Origin: Candidatus Enterococcus ferrettii
Lineage (GTDB): Bacteria > Bacillota > Bacilli > Lactobacillales > Enterococcaceae
Assembly: GCF_017377655.1 (NCBI RefSeq)
Contig: NZ_JAFREL010000011.1
Coordinates: forward strand, 1-64,000
Reading direction: 5' to 3'
Length of the DNA: 64,000 bases
Under the pieces are notes generated by a model. It was given only the letters and a program-made list of their open reading frames with translations, made no database searches and was not told where the DNA came from. Shown here one piece after another: positions 8,164 to 17,232 of the stretch (position 1 is its first letter; every line of letters starts with the position of its first letter). The translations under genes were made by a program, and so were the position numbers.

Positions 8164-10335
8164 TTAATACTTTTTCCAGTGGAAAAGCAGTGTCGCAAAA
8201 TCTTCCTTAATTCGAGGAATAGTAATCCCGGCGTGGTTTAATTCAGCACCAGAGATTTGTTGACCAGTTGTCAGATCTTCATAAATGGCTGAATCCTCTA
8301 GGTAATGAAGCTTCAAATAATTTACAGGTACAGCTGGTCGTGCTAGTCCGTTAAAGTAGACAACTGCCGCTTCTTCTTCGTTGACAATCAACCAAGCTGT
8401 CGCAAAGAACTCATTAGCTGGCTGCAGGCGGTAGAAGCGGCCAAACTGGAATAGGGAGCGATGCTCTTTATAAAAAGCAATTTGCTGAGTAATTTCTTCC
8501 TGTTCACTTGCTGGCAAAGCGGTTAAATCCAGCTCATAGCCGAAGTTTCCACTCATAGCGATCAGACCGCGAGTCTGCAAATTTGTCGTTCTGCCCACCT
8601 GATGATTCGGCACAGGTGAGACATGGGCCCCCATCATAATCGGGGGATACAAATAGCTGTAGCCATACTGAATTTGACTGCGGCAAAGGGCATCTGTGTT
8701 ATCACTGGTCCAAGTTTGAGGCATGTAATGCATCATGCCTGGATCAAAACGTCCGCCGCCGCTGGAGCAGTTTTCAAATAGGCAGTCGGGATACTTGCTG
8801 GTAATCACTTCTAAGACCCGATAGAGACCTAATACGTAGCGATGGGGAATTTCCTTTTGCTGATTCGCTGGAAAGGCCAGGCTTCCAACCTCAGTCAGAT
8901 GGCGGTTCATATCCCATTTAATGTAGTCAATTTTACCAGTAGATAAATAGCTGCTTAACATCTCGATTAGGAAATCTTGAACAGCTGTCTGGCTTAAATC
9001 CAAGACATATTGACGGCGCCCTTCAGTCAAGGGATAATTGGGAACTTGCAGAGCCCAGTCAGGATGCGCTTCAAATAGCTGACTGTTTCTTGAGATCATT
9101 TCCGGTTCGAACCATAGGCCAAATTTCAATCCCTTTTGATGGATTTTATCAGCCAGTCCAGCAATTCCTTGAGGTAACTTTTCTAGGTTTTCGAACCAAT
9201 CACCTAAAGAAGAGGCATCATCATTACGCTGAGCAAACCAACCATCGTCTAAGACAAACAGCTCAATCCCAGTTTCCTTGGCTAAATCCGCTTGCTTTAG
9301 TAAATCTGCTTCATGAAAATCGAAATAATTTGCCTCCCAAGTATTTAGTAAAATGGGGCGTTCCTGTTTCTGCCAAGCTGCCGGAACTAAGTACTGCTGA
9401 TAAAGCTGGTGAAAGGTTTGCGACAGGCCATTAAAACCAGTTGTTGAATAGTTCATCACTACTTCCGGAGTTTGGAAGCTGCGGGTCGGAGCTAAACACC
9501 ATTCGAAATTTTCAGGCTGGATGCCTAATTGAACCCGGCTGGAACCATATTGCTCAACCTCAACCTGCGCGGCAAAATTTCCACTGTAGATGAAATGAAA
9601 GGCGTAAACGTCTCCTTGAAATTCATCTGTACTCGGATCTGCCAAGGCCAAAAAGGGTTGGTGCTGAGGACTGCTGGTTCCTCGGGAGCTTTCAATTTTT
9701 TGAATGCCAGAGTGCAAAGGCTGGCGCGAAAGGTTGGCTTCGTTTGTATGTGCACCATTTAGAGTAATCAGGTCGAAATTTGTAGTGGGTAAATCAACCA
9801 TCATAGAACCGGCATTTTCTAAAAATACCGTTTCTGTTCCCAAATTATTGAAACGCACACTGCGACTGATAATAGGTTGATTTTCATAAAGAGAATAAAG
9901 CAGCACCATCTCTAGTTCTTGAACAGCGTCATATAAGGTGATTTCCAGCGTAGTCACCTGTTCTCCTCGTAAGCTAGGTAAACCAGGCAACTCCGGTTTG
10001 CCAGAAGAAATTTTATGGTCGCGATAAAAGAAATTGGTTATATTAGAACCGTTGACTGAGCGAATTTGATAGTTGCTGATGCGATGATCCCCGGTCCCTT
10101 GTGTGCTTGTTTCCAGAGGCAATGCATTTAGTGAAAAGGTGTGATCGTTTTCGTCAGGATTAGTCGCAAACCCGCGATCAATCTGTTGCAAAGCAGTGCT
10201 GCCAGCATAAAAAGGCAGGGCTCTGCCATAGTAGCGATGCGTAAGATATTGCTCCTTTTCAATTCCTATAACGTAGCTTATCTGAGAGTTGGTTAGATGA
10301 AAGAATTGTTTTTCAAAATCGTATAAAATGGGCAT
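8164..10335 (-). CDS. GH36 alpha-galactosidase
   Basis: 723 residues, the normal size for bacterial GH36 (AgaA/RafA/MelA). Nucleophile D475 lies in KWDMNR and the acid/base D545 in SDNTDA; the DDGWF and ENCSSGGGRFD blocks are also intact. An N-terminal beta-supersandwich precedes the barrel. There is no signal peptide, so it hydrolyses imported melibiose or raffinose-type sugars in the cytoplasm. The start at 10335 has GGGAGC upstream; longer frames reach 10467 but would run into the divergent regulator gene. Raffinose cleavage yields sucrose, which links it to the neighbouring scr genes. No raffinose transporter is in the window. Confidence 0.93.
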   Translation of the reverse strand: MPILYDFEKQFFHLTNSQISYVIGIEKEQYLTHRYYGRALPFYAGSTALQQIDRGFATNPDENDHTFSLNALPLETSTQGTGDHRISNYQIRSVNGSNITNFFYRDHKISSGKPELPGLPSLRGEQVTTLEITLYDAVQELEMVLLYSLYENQPIISRSVRFNNLGTETVFLENAGSMMVDLPTTNFDLITLNGAHTNEANLSRQPLHSGIQKIESSRGTSSPQHQPFLALADPSTDEFQGDVYAFHFIYSGNFAAQVEVEQYGSSRVQLGIQPENFEWCLAPTRSFQTPEVVMNYSTTGFNGLSQTFHQLYQQYLVPAAWQKQERPILLNTWEANYFDFHEADLLKQADLAKETGIELFVLDDGWFAQRNDDASSLGDWFENLEKLPQGIAGLADKIHQKGLKFGLWFEPEMISRNSQLFEAHPDWALQVPNYPLTEGRRQYVLDLSQTAVQDFLIEMLSSYLSTGKIDYIKWDMNRHLTEVGSLAFPANQQKEIPHRYVLGLYRVLEVITSKYPDCLFENCSSGGGRFDPGMMHYMPQTWTSDNTDALCRSQIQYGYSYLYPPIMMGAHVSPVPNHQVGRTTNLQTRGLIAMSGNFGYELDLTALPASEQEEITQQIAFYKEHRSLFQFGRFYRLQPANEFFATAWLIVNEEEAAVVYFNGLARPAVPVNYLKLHYLEDSAIYEDLTTGQQISGAELNHAGITIPRIKEDFATLLFHWKKY

Positions 10336-10425
10336 GAAATCTGCTCCCTTCTTCTGTATACTGTAAGAATAAGCAATGAATCGGTTGCAAACAAGAAGAA
10401 ATAATTGTAAGTATGAGGTAAAAAA

Positions 10426-11259
10426 TTGCAAAACTATTTTTCGCATAACTATTATTATTTGGAGCATTATTCGTTGCCTTATTTAAAGGGAATCGGCTAT
10501 GGGCATGGCAGTAAAAACTATTATTGGGACAGCCGAAAACGAAAAGACAATCTTATCGTTCTGCAATATACATTAGCAGGGACAGGAGTTTTTGAGACCT
10601 CTGATCAAAAGATCCAGCAACATGCAGGCAGCTTTTTTTTGGCTGAAGTGCCAGGAGACTGCCGTTATTATGGACAAGAGGATTGGCAGTTTTTATTTTT
10701 CGAGTTTTCTAAAGAGATCATTCCTTGGTTTTATCCAGTGGATCAAAGCCATCACAAGGGTTCAGAGTGTTTTCAGCAGCATATGTTGACTCTAGTAGAA
10801 GAATTGAGAAAACTTCCTGAACTGGATTTCTTTGCAAATACCCAGGCAGCGTATCAATTGATTGTAGCGCTGAAAAAGGAATTGCTGACGAAGAAAACCG
10901 AGGAGTATCCGCTAGCTGAGAAAATAAAAACTTATTTAGAACAACATTACCAGGAATCCATTGGTCTAACCGATATCGAAGAAGTCTTTCAGCTGTCTAA
11001 ATACAAAAGTATTCGATTGTTTGAGCAGGCCTTTGACAGCTCACCGATGGCTTATCTAAAAAGGTATCGGGTAGTGCTGTCTTTGCCTTTGTTAATCGAG
11101 GGGCAGCGTACGGTTGATGAAATTGCGCAACAGGTGGGCTTTTCTAATGGGAACTATTTTGCTAAAGTGTTTAAGATGGAACTGGGGATGACACCTAGCG
11201 ACTATCAGAAAAATAAACAATTATTTACAGATGCACCAATTAATCAGAATGAGGAGTGA
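10426..11259 (+). CDS. AraC family regulator (MsmR/RafR-like)
   Basis: 277 residues with an N-terminal cupin-like sugar-sensing part (to about 150) and a C-terminal AraC double HTH (about 175-270, ending in MTPSDYQK). The start is a TTG at 10426 with GAGGT six bases upstream. It is divergent from the alpha-galactosidase gene with about 90 bp between, so it most likely controls that gene and its own operon. The fructokinase gene follows within 5 bases of its stop. Melibiose, raffinose or galactosides are the expected effectors, by analogy. Confidence 0.85.
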   Translation: MQNYFSHNYYYLEHYSLPYLKGIGYGHGSKNYYWDSRKRKDNLIVLQYTLAGTGVFETSDQKIQQHAGSFFLAEVPGDCRYYGQEDWQFLFFEFSKEIIPWFYPVDQSHHKGSECFQQHMLTLVEELRKLPELDFFANTQAAYQLIVALKKELLTKKTEEYPLAEKIKTYLEQHYQESIGLTDIEEVFQLSKYKSIRLFEQAFDSSPMAYLKRYRVVLSLPLLIEGQRTVDEIAQQVGFSNGNYFAKVFKMELGMTPSDYQKNKQLFTDAPINQNEE

Positions 11260-11263
11260 CAAC

Positions 11264-12136
11264 ATGGTATACGGAGCAATTGAAGCAGGCGGAACAAAAT
11301 TTGTTTGTGCCATTGGTGACAATGAGTTAAATATCACAAAACGGGCGAGCTTTCCAACCACCACACCCGAGGAAACGATGAAGCTGGTGATTGATTTCTT
11401 CAAGGAGTATCAGACTGAATTAGAAAGTATTGGGATTGGCTCTTTCGGTCCGATCGATATTCACCGGGATTCACCAACTTATGGCTATATTACTTCTACA
11501 CCGAAACTAGCTTGGCAGAATTTTGATTTTGTGGGAACCTTGAAAAAGGAATTTGATATTCCAATGGCTTGGACAACGGACGTTAATGCGGCATGCTATG
11601 GCGAGTACATTGCTGGTGAAGGTCAAGGCTTTTCTAGTGTTGTTTATTATACTGTTGGAACTGGTGTTGGCGGTGGCGCTTTGCAGGATGGTGTCTTTGT
11701 GGAAGGGTTTAGTCATCCAGAAATGGGCCATATGCTGGTACGTAACCATCCAGAAGATTCTTTTGAAGGCAATTGTCCTTTCCATAAAACTTGTTTAGAA
11801 GGCATGGCGGCAGGTCCAGCAATGGAAAAACGAGCAGGTAAAAAAGGCCAGGACTTAGCTGAAGATGATCCAAACTGGGATATTGAAGCTTATTATTTGG
11901 CACAATGTGCTTACAATACGACTTTGATGCTTTCTCCAGACAAGATCATTTTAGGCGGTGGAATCATGAAACAAAAACAACTGATGCCTAAGATTTACCA
12001 AGCCTTTGAGGAATTAATGAAGGGTTATGTAAAAACACCAAAACTGGAGGACTATATTGTTACACCAGAATTAGGAGATAATGCAGGGACTGTTGGTTGC
12101 TTGGCGTTGGCTAGGGATAGTAAATTGCATTCATAG
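11264..12136 (+). CDS. scrK: ROK family fructokinase
   Basis: 290 residues. The N-terminal ATP-binding motif (GAIEAGGTKFVCAIG), the GTGVGGG block, and a zinc-binding region built from H and C residues (GHMLVRNHP... NCPFHKTCLEG) identify a bacterial ROK fructokinase. It phosphorylates fructose released by ScrB, and probably by the GH172 enzyme, to fructose-6-phosphate. The ATG at 11264 has GAGGAG upstream; this site overlaps the stop of the preceding AraC gene. A decayed second copy of this gene lies at 22140-22480. The Zn-dependent fructokinase assignment is firm. Confidence 0.92.
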   Translation: MVYGAIEAGGTKFVCAIGDNELNITKRASFPTTTPEETMKLVIDFFKEYQTELESIGIGSFGPIDIHRDSPTYGYITSTPKLAWQNFDFVGTLKKEFDIPMAWTTDVNAACYGEYIAGEGQGFSSVVYYTVGTGVGGGALQDGVFVEGFSHPEMGHMLVRNHPEDSFEGNCPFHKTCLEGMAAGPAMEKRAGKKGQDLAEDDPNWDIEAYYLAQCAYNTTLMLSPDKIILGGGIMKQKQLMPKIYQAFEELMKGYVKTPKLEDYIVTPELGDNAGTVGCLALARDSKLHS

Positions 12137-12180
12137 CATAAATCGTCAGACATTGCTTAAAAATGAAGGGGAGCTGCCGA

Positions 12181-12606
12181 ATGGACAAACAGCAAGTTAT
12201 TCAAGACGAGCAAGACGTGGTCTTCAAGGATTTCACCCATGAGTTAGGTTTTAATATTGCACAGCGAATTGTTGAAAAGGTAAAGGAACGACAGTTAAAA
12301 AGTGTTGGTGTCCGTATTCTTTTGGATGAGCTGCTGATTTTCCAATACTTAATGGATGGAAAGACCGAAGACAAGTGGCTAAAACGCAAAGAAAAGACGG
12401 TTTTAGACAGCGGGCATTCTTCGTTGTATGTCTTTTTTCATCAGGATGAGTATAGTGATTGGCTTGAAGATAATCATTATGCAGTTTGTGGTGGTGGTTT
12501 TCCAATTATTATTAATGGTGAAGTACGTGGGGTAATTGGTGTCTCGGGATTGAAGCATGATGAAGATCATGAACTGCTGACGGAGACGCTCCAGGAATTT
12601 GTTTAA
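12181..12606 (+). CDS. UPF0303/HbpS-like family protein
   Basis: 141 residues resembling the UPF0303 family, related to the GlcG/HbpS fold that in some bacteria binds haem or small ligands. Visible marks are the GGGFPI and GEVRGVIGVSGL segments near the C-terminus, usual for this fold. The start ATG 12181 has AAGGGGAG upstream. It is the third gene of the AraC-fructokinase run and ends at a terminator. Members often sit in sugar operons, but no reaction is established that I can assign. Confidence 0.75.
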   Translation: MDKQQVIQDEQDVVFKDFTHELGFNIAQRIVEKVKERQLKSVGVRILLDELLIFQYLMDGKTEDKWLKRKEKTVLDSGHSSLYVFFHQDEYSDWLEDNHYAVCGGGFPIIINGEVRGVIGVSGLKHDEDHELLTETLQEFV

Positions 12607-12610
12607 TCAA

Positions 12611-12650
12611 AAAAGTGCAAGAAACTGGTGAACCAGTCTCTTGCACTTTT
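12611..12650. terminator. Bidirectional terminator
   Basis: A long hairpin (AAAAGTGCAAGA... paired with ...TCTTGCACTTTT) contains an inner ACTGG/CCAGT stem. It separates the rightward UPF0303 gene from the leftward lipoprotein gene. Confidence 0.85.
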
Positions 12651-13282
12651 TAGTAGCATTTTGAACAGGGGGTCAGGCCGCGTGCCTGAGCTTCCTCGAG
12701 AGTTGCAGGTGTATACGTTCCGTTTCCACACTTATGAGTATGGTACTTGCTGCCAGTCGGTGTTACATAAACGGATTCTCCTTGCGCAGGTTGAGCCGTC
12801 TGTTGGGCTTGGGCCTCGGCGGCGGCTTGCTGTTGAGCAGCTGCTTCTTGAGCAACTCGTGTTTCCTCCGCTTTGCGCTGAGCTTCTGCTTGTTCAGCAG
12901 CAATGCGTTCTTCTTCGGCCTTTTTTGCCATCTCCGCTTGTTCAGCAGCGATCCGTTCTTCTTCCGCTTTTTTGGCGTCAGCTTTGGCTTTTTCTTCTTC
13001 TGCTTTTTTCGCCTCAGCCTTGGCCTTATCTTCCTCGGCCTGTTTTTTCTTTGCCGTTTCTGCCTCTTTTGATTCCTTAGTTTCTGCTTGTTTTTCCTTT
13101 TTGTAGGAATTAACTGATTTCTCCAAGGATGAAACAGTTTTTGTTAGTTCCTTGTTTTCTTTTTCCAGCGACTCTATCGTTTGCGACTGCTGGGTAATTG
13201 TTTCCTCACTGTTGCCAGAACCGCAGCCTGTGAGAGTCAACCCCAATGATAAAACCAACCCAAGCTTTAATAACTTTTTCAT
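12650..13282 (-). CDS. Coiled-coil lipoprotein with C-terminal cysteine motif
   Basis: 210 residues. A lipoprotein signal ends in LTLTGC with the lipidated Cys20. Residues about 28-150 form a highly charged Lys/Glu/Ala coiled coil with two 16-residue repeats (48 bp each at 12888-12935 and 12936-12983). The last 40 residues contain HTHKC and CSKC, a pattern resembling the small metal-binding module at the end of some secreted nucleases and cell-wall proteins. It is probably anchored on the outer face of the membrane and projects through the wall. No function is assigned. AGGGAG precedes the ATG. Confidence 0.8.
   Translation of the reverse strand: MKKLLKLGLVLSLGLTLTGCGSGNSEETITQQSQTIESLEKENKELTKTVSSLEKSVNSYKKEKQAETKESKEAETAKKKQAEEDKAKAEAKKAEEEKAKADAKKAEEERIAAEQAEMAKKAEEERIAAEQAEAQRKAEETRVAQEAAAQQQAAAEAQAQQTAQPAQGESVYVTPTGSKYHTHKCGNGTYTPATLEEAQARGLTPCSKCY
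12888..12983. repeat. Two tandem 48-bp coding repeats
   Basis: Two adjacent 48-bp units inside the lipoprotein gene differ by only a few bases and encode a repeated Glu/Ala-rich 16-residue block (EERIAAEQAE). Confidence 0.7.
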
Positions 13283-13347
13283 TTACTCCCTCTTTTCCAA
13301 TTGTATTTAATAGAAGATAATTGTCATTATCCCTCCTGTTCTTATAG

Positions 13348-13377
13348 ATTATTAATCCCCAGATGTGTTCTTGTTAA
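13348..13377 (-). promoter_or_regulatory. Promoter of the lipoprotein gene
   Basis: On the minus strand TTAACA (complement of 13372-13377), an 18-base spacer and AATAAT (complement of 13348-13353) give five-of-six matches in both boxes, about 65 bases before the start codon. Confidence 0.6.
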
Positions 13378-13461
13378 AATAATACTATATAATTTAATTA
13401 TATAATAGGTTATAAATGGTTGATAATGTCTGATTAATTTCACTGATAACTAAATCTGAAT

Positions 13462-13490
13462 TAGACAGTTGAAAAAATTTTGTGTATTAT
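13462..13490 (+). promoter_or_regulatory. Promoter of the LevR-family regulator
   Basis: TAGACA (13462-13467), a 17-base spacer and TATTAT (13485-13490) sit 33 bases before the ATG. An imperfect inverted repeat (TGTCTGATTAATTTCA and TGAATTAGACA) spans about 13427-13467 and could be an autoregulatory site. Confidence 0.55.
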
Positions 13491-13522
13491 CGTTTTAGAC
13501 ATATCGTAAAGAGGGAAGTAAG

Positions 13523-16123
13523 ATGAGAAAAAGCGCAAAAGAGAAGGTTTATGATTGTTTACTTCAGTTGAATCAAAGCTATGGTGCGGTTACCACAGAG
13601 AATGTGGCTGAGCAATTAGACATTTCTCGCCAAAATGCCAGTCACTATTTGTCTCGTTTATTAGAAGAGAAAGCGGTTGCTAAAATTCCTGGTAAACCAG
13701 TCCGTTGGGAAGCTAATTTATCAGAGAAACTTCACTTGGCTGAGCAGGAGGCAACGGTTTTTCGCCAAATGATTGGTTGTAACGGAAGCTTGAAGGAAGT
13801 CATTCAGCAATGTATCGCTGCTGTGAAGTATCCGCCGCATGGCTTAAGTATTTTAATCACTGGAGATACTGGTGTTGGGAAAAGCTTTTTGGCAAAGAAG
13901 ATTCACGATTATGCGATTGAGCAGCAGATATTGACAACGGTGGCCCCTTTTGTGGTCTTGAATTGTGCAGATTATGCAGACAATCCGGAGTTGCTGGCGG
14001 CCACCTTGTTTGGCTATAAAAAGGGCGCCTTTACAGGGGCTGAACATGACACCAAGGGCTTGTTGGCAGCAGCCGATACGGGTTATTTGTTTTTAGACGA
14101 GGTGCATCGTTTGTCTAAAGAAAATCAGGAAAAGTTGTTTCTTTTTATGGATAGTGGAAACTATCGGCCTATCGGTGAAAATCATGTATGGACCTCTTCA
14201 ACTGTGCGTTTTATTTTTGCTACGACAGAGCGCAAGGAAGAGTATTTGTTGGCTACTTTTTCTCGGCGAATTCAGTTATCAGTTGAGCTGCCTTCTTTTC
14301 ATAGTCGTCCTTTGTTGGAGAAGCTGTCGCTGATTGAAGCCTTTTTTCATCAGGAGGCACAAACGATCCAGCGGGATATTTTGTTAACTAAGGAAGCACT
14401 GACGTTGTTAGTGACCCATGCTTTTACTGGGAATGTTGGTGGACTGAAAAATATCGTGAAGATCAGCTGTGCCAGTGTCTTTAGTCGTGAGCTAGGGCCG
14501 ATTCTGCGAATTTCAGAACAGGAAATTGCTCAGCTGCTAGAGCTGCCTCTGCTGAAGAATGAGCAGCTGTTTACTGAGGATGTTTTAGTAGAATGGCAAA
14601 AGAATTTGAGCCATTTTTCAGCAGGTGTTACGTATGAGAAGCAGCTGCAGGTGATTGTTGAGGCAATTAACCAAGGCTTGGAGTTGAATGAAGGACCGAT
14701 CAAACGAGGGGTACAGGAGCTATTGTCACAGGTCAATCAGCCTGGGGAGACTAGATTACAGAAGCTGTTGTCTAGCACCTACTACTATTTATGGGATCGA
14801 ATCGTCATGAAAAAATATGGGCTGACCAAAAGTGGAGCTGCGGGCAGCATAAGCAGTACGTTCTTTGCCCGCCTTACTTATGCGACCATTGAGCTGCAAG
14901 GTGCGATAAAAGTTTTAACGAAAAATTATCCCCGTTCGGCTCATGTTGCGGAACAGTTTATTACCGCCTTACCGAAGCAACCCTTCCAAGAGCGGCAGCA
15001 GTTGTTTTTGATTTTGATCATTGTTTTGTCTGATTATGTGGATGAGAAGATTGAGCTGAAGGGCTTGCTGCTGGCTCATGGGGAAAGTACGGCCAGCAGT
15101 ATTCAGTCGGTGGTTAATCAGCTGTGTGAAAATTATGTCTTTGAGGCTTTGGATATGCCAGTGGAAAGCAATGTGTCGGAAATCGTAGAGCAGACTAAGG
15201 CGTTTGTCCATAAGCAGGTGAATACCGATAGCTTGGTGTTAATTGTGGATATGGGGTCATTGAATCAAATCTATACTCAAATAAAAAATGATTTGAAGGG
15301 CGAATTGCTGCTGATTAATAATTTGACGACTTCGATTGCGTTGGATATTGGGTTAAAGATGTCAATTAACGCTCCCTTTGATCGAATTGCGGAAGATGCC
15401 AATGACAAATACTCGATTAATGTTCAGTATTTTGAAGGATTTGCCAAGAAGAGCAATATTATCATTTCCTGCATGTCGGGCTTGGGGATTTCGGATAAGC
15501 TGAAGGAGATCTTTCGTGAGCATCTGACCGCTAGTCATTTGGAGGTTTTTACGAAGGAATATAAAACCTTGAAAGCGCTGATTGACCAAAATGAAGAAAC
15601 CTACTTCAGCAAAACCAAGCTGGTCATCACTACCTCTGATTTGCCAAAGTCATTTTCTATCGACAACATCAATATCTACAATGTTCTTGATGAAAAAGGC
15701 GGTCAGCAGCTGGAAGAATTGTTAAGTGAAGAGATGACACCGCAGGAATTTCAACGATTGATTGAGGAGCTGGTGAAGTTTTTCTCCTTTGAGGGGATTG
15801 CCGATCGTTTAACCTTCTTGAATCCGGCCCTGGTGATGGGGGAAGTTGAATCAGCAGTGGCGAAATACGAAAACTATTATCAGTTCAAATTACAAGGCAA
15901 AGTTAAGCTGAATCTGTACATGCATACGGCGCTGATGATTGAGCGTCTGTTCTTAGCTCGTACGGAGAAAACGGAAGATATCTTGCCGGCGATGTCTAAA
16001 GAAGCCGAAGAGTTTCATTATGTTTCCCGCAGCATTTTCCAGCCGATGGAAATGAAGTTCAACTTCAAGGTAACCGCTTATGAGATTTCACTGCTTTATG
16101 AATTATTGGGTCCGTTTTATTGA
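13523..16123 (+). CDS. LevR-family sigma-54 activator with PTS regulation domains
   Basis: 866 residues, close to B. subtilis LevR in layout. An N-terminal winged HTH (to about 65) is followed by an AAA+ domain with Walker A GDTGVGKS (114-121), the sigma-54-contacting GAFTGA (168-173) and Walker B YLFLDE (188-193). Then come PRD1 (about 370-480), an EIIA-Man-like domain with H519 in AHGES, an EIIB-Gat-like domain with C650 in SCMSGLG, and PRD2 with H801 in YMHTAL. It should activate the sigma-54 promoter at 16220-16236 and be switched by phosphorylation from the PTS it controls. GAGGGAAG precedes the ATG. Confidence 0.93.
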   Translation: MRKSAKEKVYDCLLQLNQSYGAVTTENVAEQLDISRQNASHYLSRLLEEKAVAKIPGKPVRWEANLSEKLHLAEQEATVFRQMIGCNGSLKEVIQQCIAAVKYPPHGLSILITGDTGVGKSFLAKKIHDYAIEQQILTTVAPFVVLNCADYADNPELLAATLFGYKKGAFTGAEHDTKGLLAAADTGYLFLDEVHRLSKENQEKLFLFMDSGNYRPIGENHVWTSSTVRFIFATTERKEEYLLATFSRRIQLSVELPSFHSRPLLEKLSLIEAFFHQEAQTIQRDILLTKEALTLLVTHAFTGNVGGLKNIVKISCASVFSRELGPILRISEQEIAQLLELPLLKNEQLFTEDVLVEWQKNLSHFSAGVTYEKQLQVIVEAINQGLELNEGPIKRGVQELLSQVNQPGETRLQKLLSSTYYYLWDRIVMKKYGLTKSGAAGSISSTFFARLTYATIELQGAIKVLTKNYPRSAHVAEQFITALPKQPFQERQQLFLILIIVLSDYVDEKIELKGLLLAHGESTASSIQSVVNQLCENYVFEALDMPVESNVSEIVEQTKAFVHKQVNTDSLVLIVDMGSLNQIYTQIKNDLKGELLLINNLTTSIALDIGLKMSINAPFDRIAEDANDKYSINVQYFEGFAKKSNIIISCMSGLGISDKLKEIFREHLTASHLEVFTKEYKTLKALIDQNEETYFSKTKLVITTSDLPKSFSIDNINIYNVLDEKGGQQLEELLSEEMTPQEFQRLIEELVKFFSFEGIADRLTFLNPALVMGEVESAVAKYENYYQFKLQGKVKLNLYMHTALMIERLFLARTEKTEDILPAMSKEAEEFHYVSRSIFQPMEMKFNFKVTAYEISLLYELLGPFY

Positions 16124-16136
16124 AAAATAAGTGTCT

Positions 16137-16184
16137 AAAGATGTGTCTAATCGGCCATAATAAGATTAGACACATCTTTTTTTG
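16137..16184 (+). terminator. Terminator of the regulator gene
   Basis: A perfect 16-bp stem (16137-16152 with 16164-16179) is followed by a T-run, 14 bases after the regulator stop. The TGTCTAA words in it recur nearby, so it could also serve as part of the activator's binding region. Confidence 0.75.
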
Positions 16185-16201
16185 AAGCGAAAAGCCGATT
16201 A
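16148..16201. promoter_or_regulatory. Possible upstream activating sequence
   Basis: TAATCGGC (16148-16155) and its inverted copy GCCGATTA (16194-16201) flank a short region just upstream of the sigma-54 promoter. That is where a LevR-type activator would bind. The assignment is speculative. Confidence 0.3.
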
Positions 16202-16219
16202 AATCAGTAAAAGGAAAAG

Positions 16220-16236
16220 TTGGCACAGGACTTGCT
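16220..16236 (+). promoter_or_regulatory. Sigma-54 (-24/-12) promoter of the PTS operon
   Basis: TTGGCAC-N5-TTGCT, with TGGCAC at 16221-16226 and TTGCT at 16232-16236, matches the RpoN consensus with the invariant GG and GC correctly spaced. The first gene starts 40 bases further on. The activator with a GAFTGA motif is encoded directly upstream. Confidence 0.9.
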
Positions 16237-16275
16237 TTATATAAAAGTGACAAGTAGAAGAAAGGAATTTAGCCT

Positions 16276-16704
16276 ATGAAAAAACTATTGATTGCCTCTC
16301 ATGGCGATTTGGCAAAGGGGATGCTTAGCAGCATAGAGATGATTACTGGATCAACAGCTGGTATTACGACCATCAATGCCTATCAGGAAGCTGTGGATTT
16401 AGACAGCGAATTAACGGCCTTCATCCACAGCTTAAAGGAGGAAGACGAGGTATTTGTCTTTACCGATCTGTATGGCGGCAGTGTGAATCAAAAAATTACG
16501 GAACGATTTATCCGAGAGAAGCAGGGGATTCGAATTGTCAGCGGCTTTAACTTTCCCGTAATATTAGAGATTTTATTGGGGCCTGAATCGATTGACTCGG
16601 CGCTCTTGGTGGGAATGATCGAAAAAGCCCGGAATGAATTGCAAGTAAATGTATTGGATCCGCAGCAAGCAGTTGACGATAGCGAGGAAGACTTTTTTAT
16701 CTAA
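16276..16704 (+). CDS. PTS mannose/fructose-family EIIA
   Basis: 142 residues. The EIIA-Man fold carries phospho-His9 in IASHGDLAKG and the FTDLYGGSVN block. It passes phosphate from HPr to the EIIB encoded next. EIIA and EIIB are separate here, as in the LevDE type, rather than fused as in ManX of E. coli. First gene of the sigma-54 operon, with AAAGGAA as ribosome site. A short acidic tail ends the protein. Confidence 0.92.
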   Translation: MKKLLIASHGDLAKGMLSSIEMITGSTAGITTINAYQEAVDLDSELTAFIHSLKEEDEVFVFTDLYGGSVNQKITERFIREKQGIRIVSGFNFPVILEILLGPESIDSALLVGMIEKARNELQVNVLDPQQAVDDSEEDFFI

Positions 16705-16722
16705 AAAGTAGGAGGAAATACA

Positions 16723-17214
16723 ATGATTACAGCAGTACGCGTAGACGAACGCCTGATTCACGGGCAGGTAGCAATGACTTGGACAAAAACGTTAAATTTG
16801 GATGGCTTGGTAGTAGCTAGTGATGAGGCGGCCGAAAATGAGATTCAAAAGATGACCTTAAAAATGGCAGCGCCAGCTGATGTGCGAACCATCATTAAAT
16901 CGGTAGATGGCGCGATTCAGCTTTTGGAAAACCCCCGATCACAGGAAATGCGTTTGATGGTATTGGTGCCAACCGTTAGAGATGCTGTCCGCATGGCTCA
17001 GGCTTTTCCTGATCAGATTGAATTAATGAACGTGGGGAATGCAGGGAAAATGACGCCCCCGTCGCCAAACAAAAAGCTTCTGACTAAGGAAGTCATGCTG
17101 ACGCCAGATGAAATTGAAGCGTTAGAGGAATTGATTGGTTTGTACCCTGAGACGGTTTTTCAAGGGACGCCAGTCATGGAGAAACGTTTAGCCAAAGATA
17201 TTCTAGCCAACTAA
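16723..17214 (+). CDS. PTS mannose/fructose-family EIIB
   Basis: 163 residues with the family's N-terminal motif VRVDERLIHGQV containing phospho-His13. It receives phosphate from the EIIA 18 bases upstream and passes it to the incoming sugar at the EIIC/EIID channel. Strong AGGAGG site. Sorbose/mannose/fructose subfamily membership is clear; the sugar is not. Confidence 0.92.
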   Translation: MITAVRVDERLIHGQVAMTWTKTLNLDGLVVASDEAAENEIQKMTLKMAAPADVRTIIKSVDGAIQLLENPRSQEMRLMVLVPTVRDAVRMAQAFPDQIELMNVGNAGKMTPPSPNKKLLTKEVMLTPDEIEALEELIGLYPETVFQGTPVMEKRLAKDILAN

Positions 17215-17232
17215 AAAAGGAGAGATGAAATA

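Noticed and set aside
10376-10393. Possible cre site between the alpha-galactosidase and its regulator
   Set aside because: The arms around the CG are one base out of register with the cre consensus.
10336-10467. N-terminal extension of the alpha-galactosidase to 10467
   Set aside because: It would overlap the divergent regulator's start; residues before MPILYDF do not resemble GH36 and GGGAGC precedes the shorter start.
12628-13106. Long plus-strand frames opposite the lipoprotein gene
   Set aside because: They are shadows of the repetitive Lys/Glu/Ala codons on the other strand, with low-complexity Leu/Phe/Ser composition and no ribosome site.
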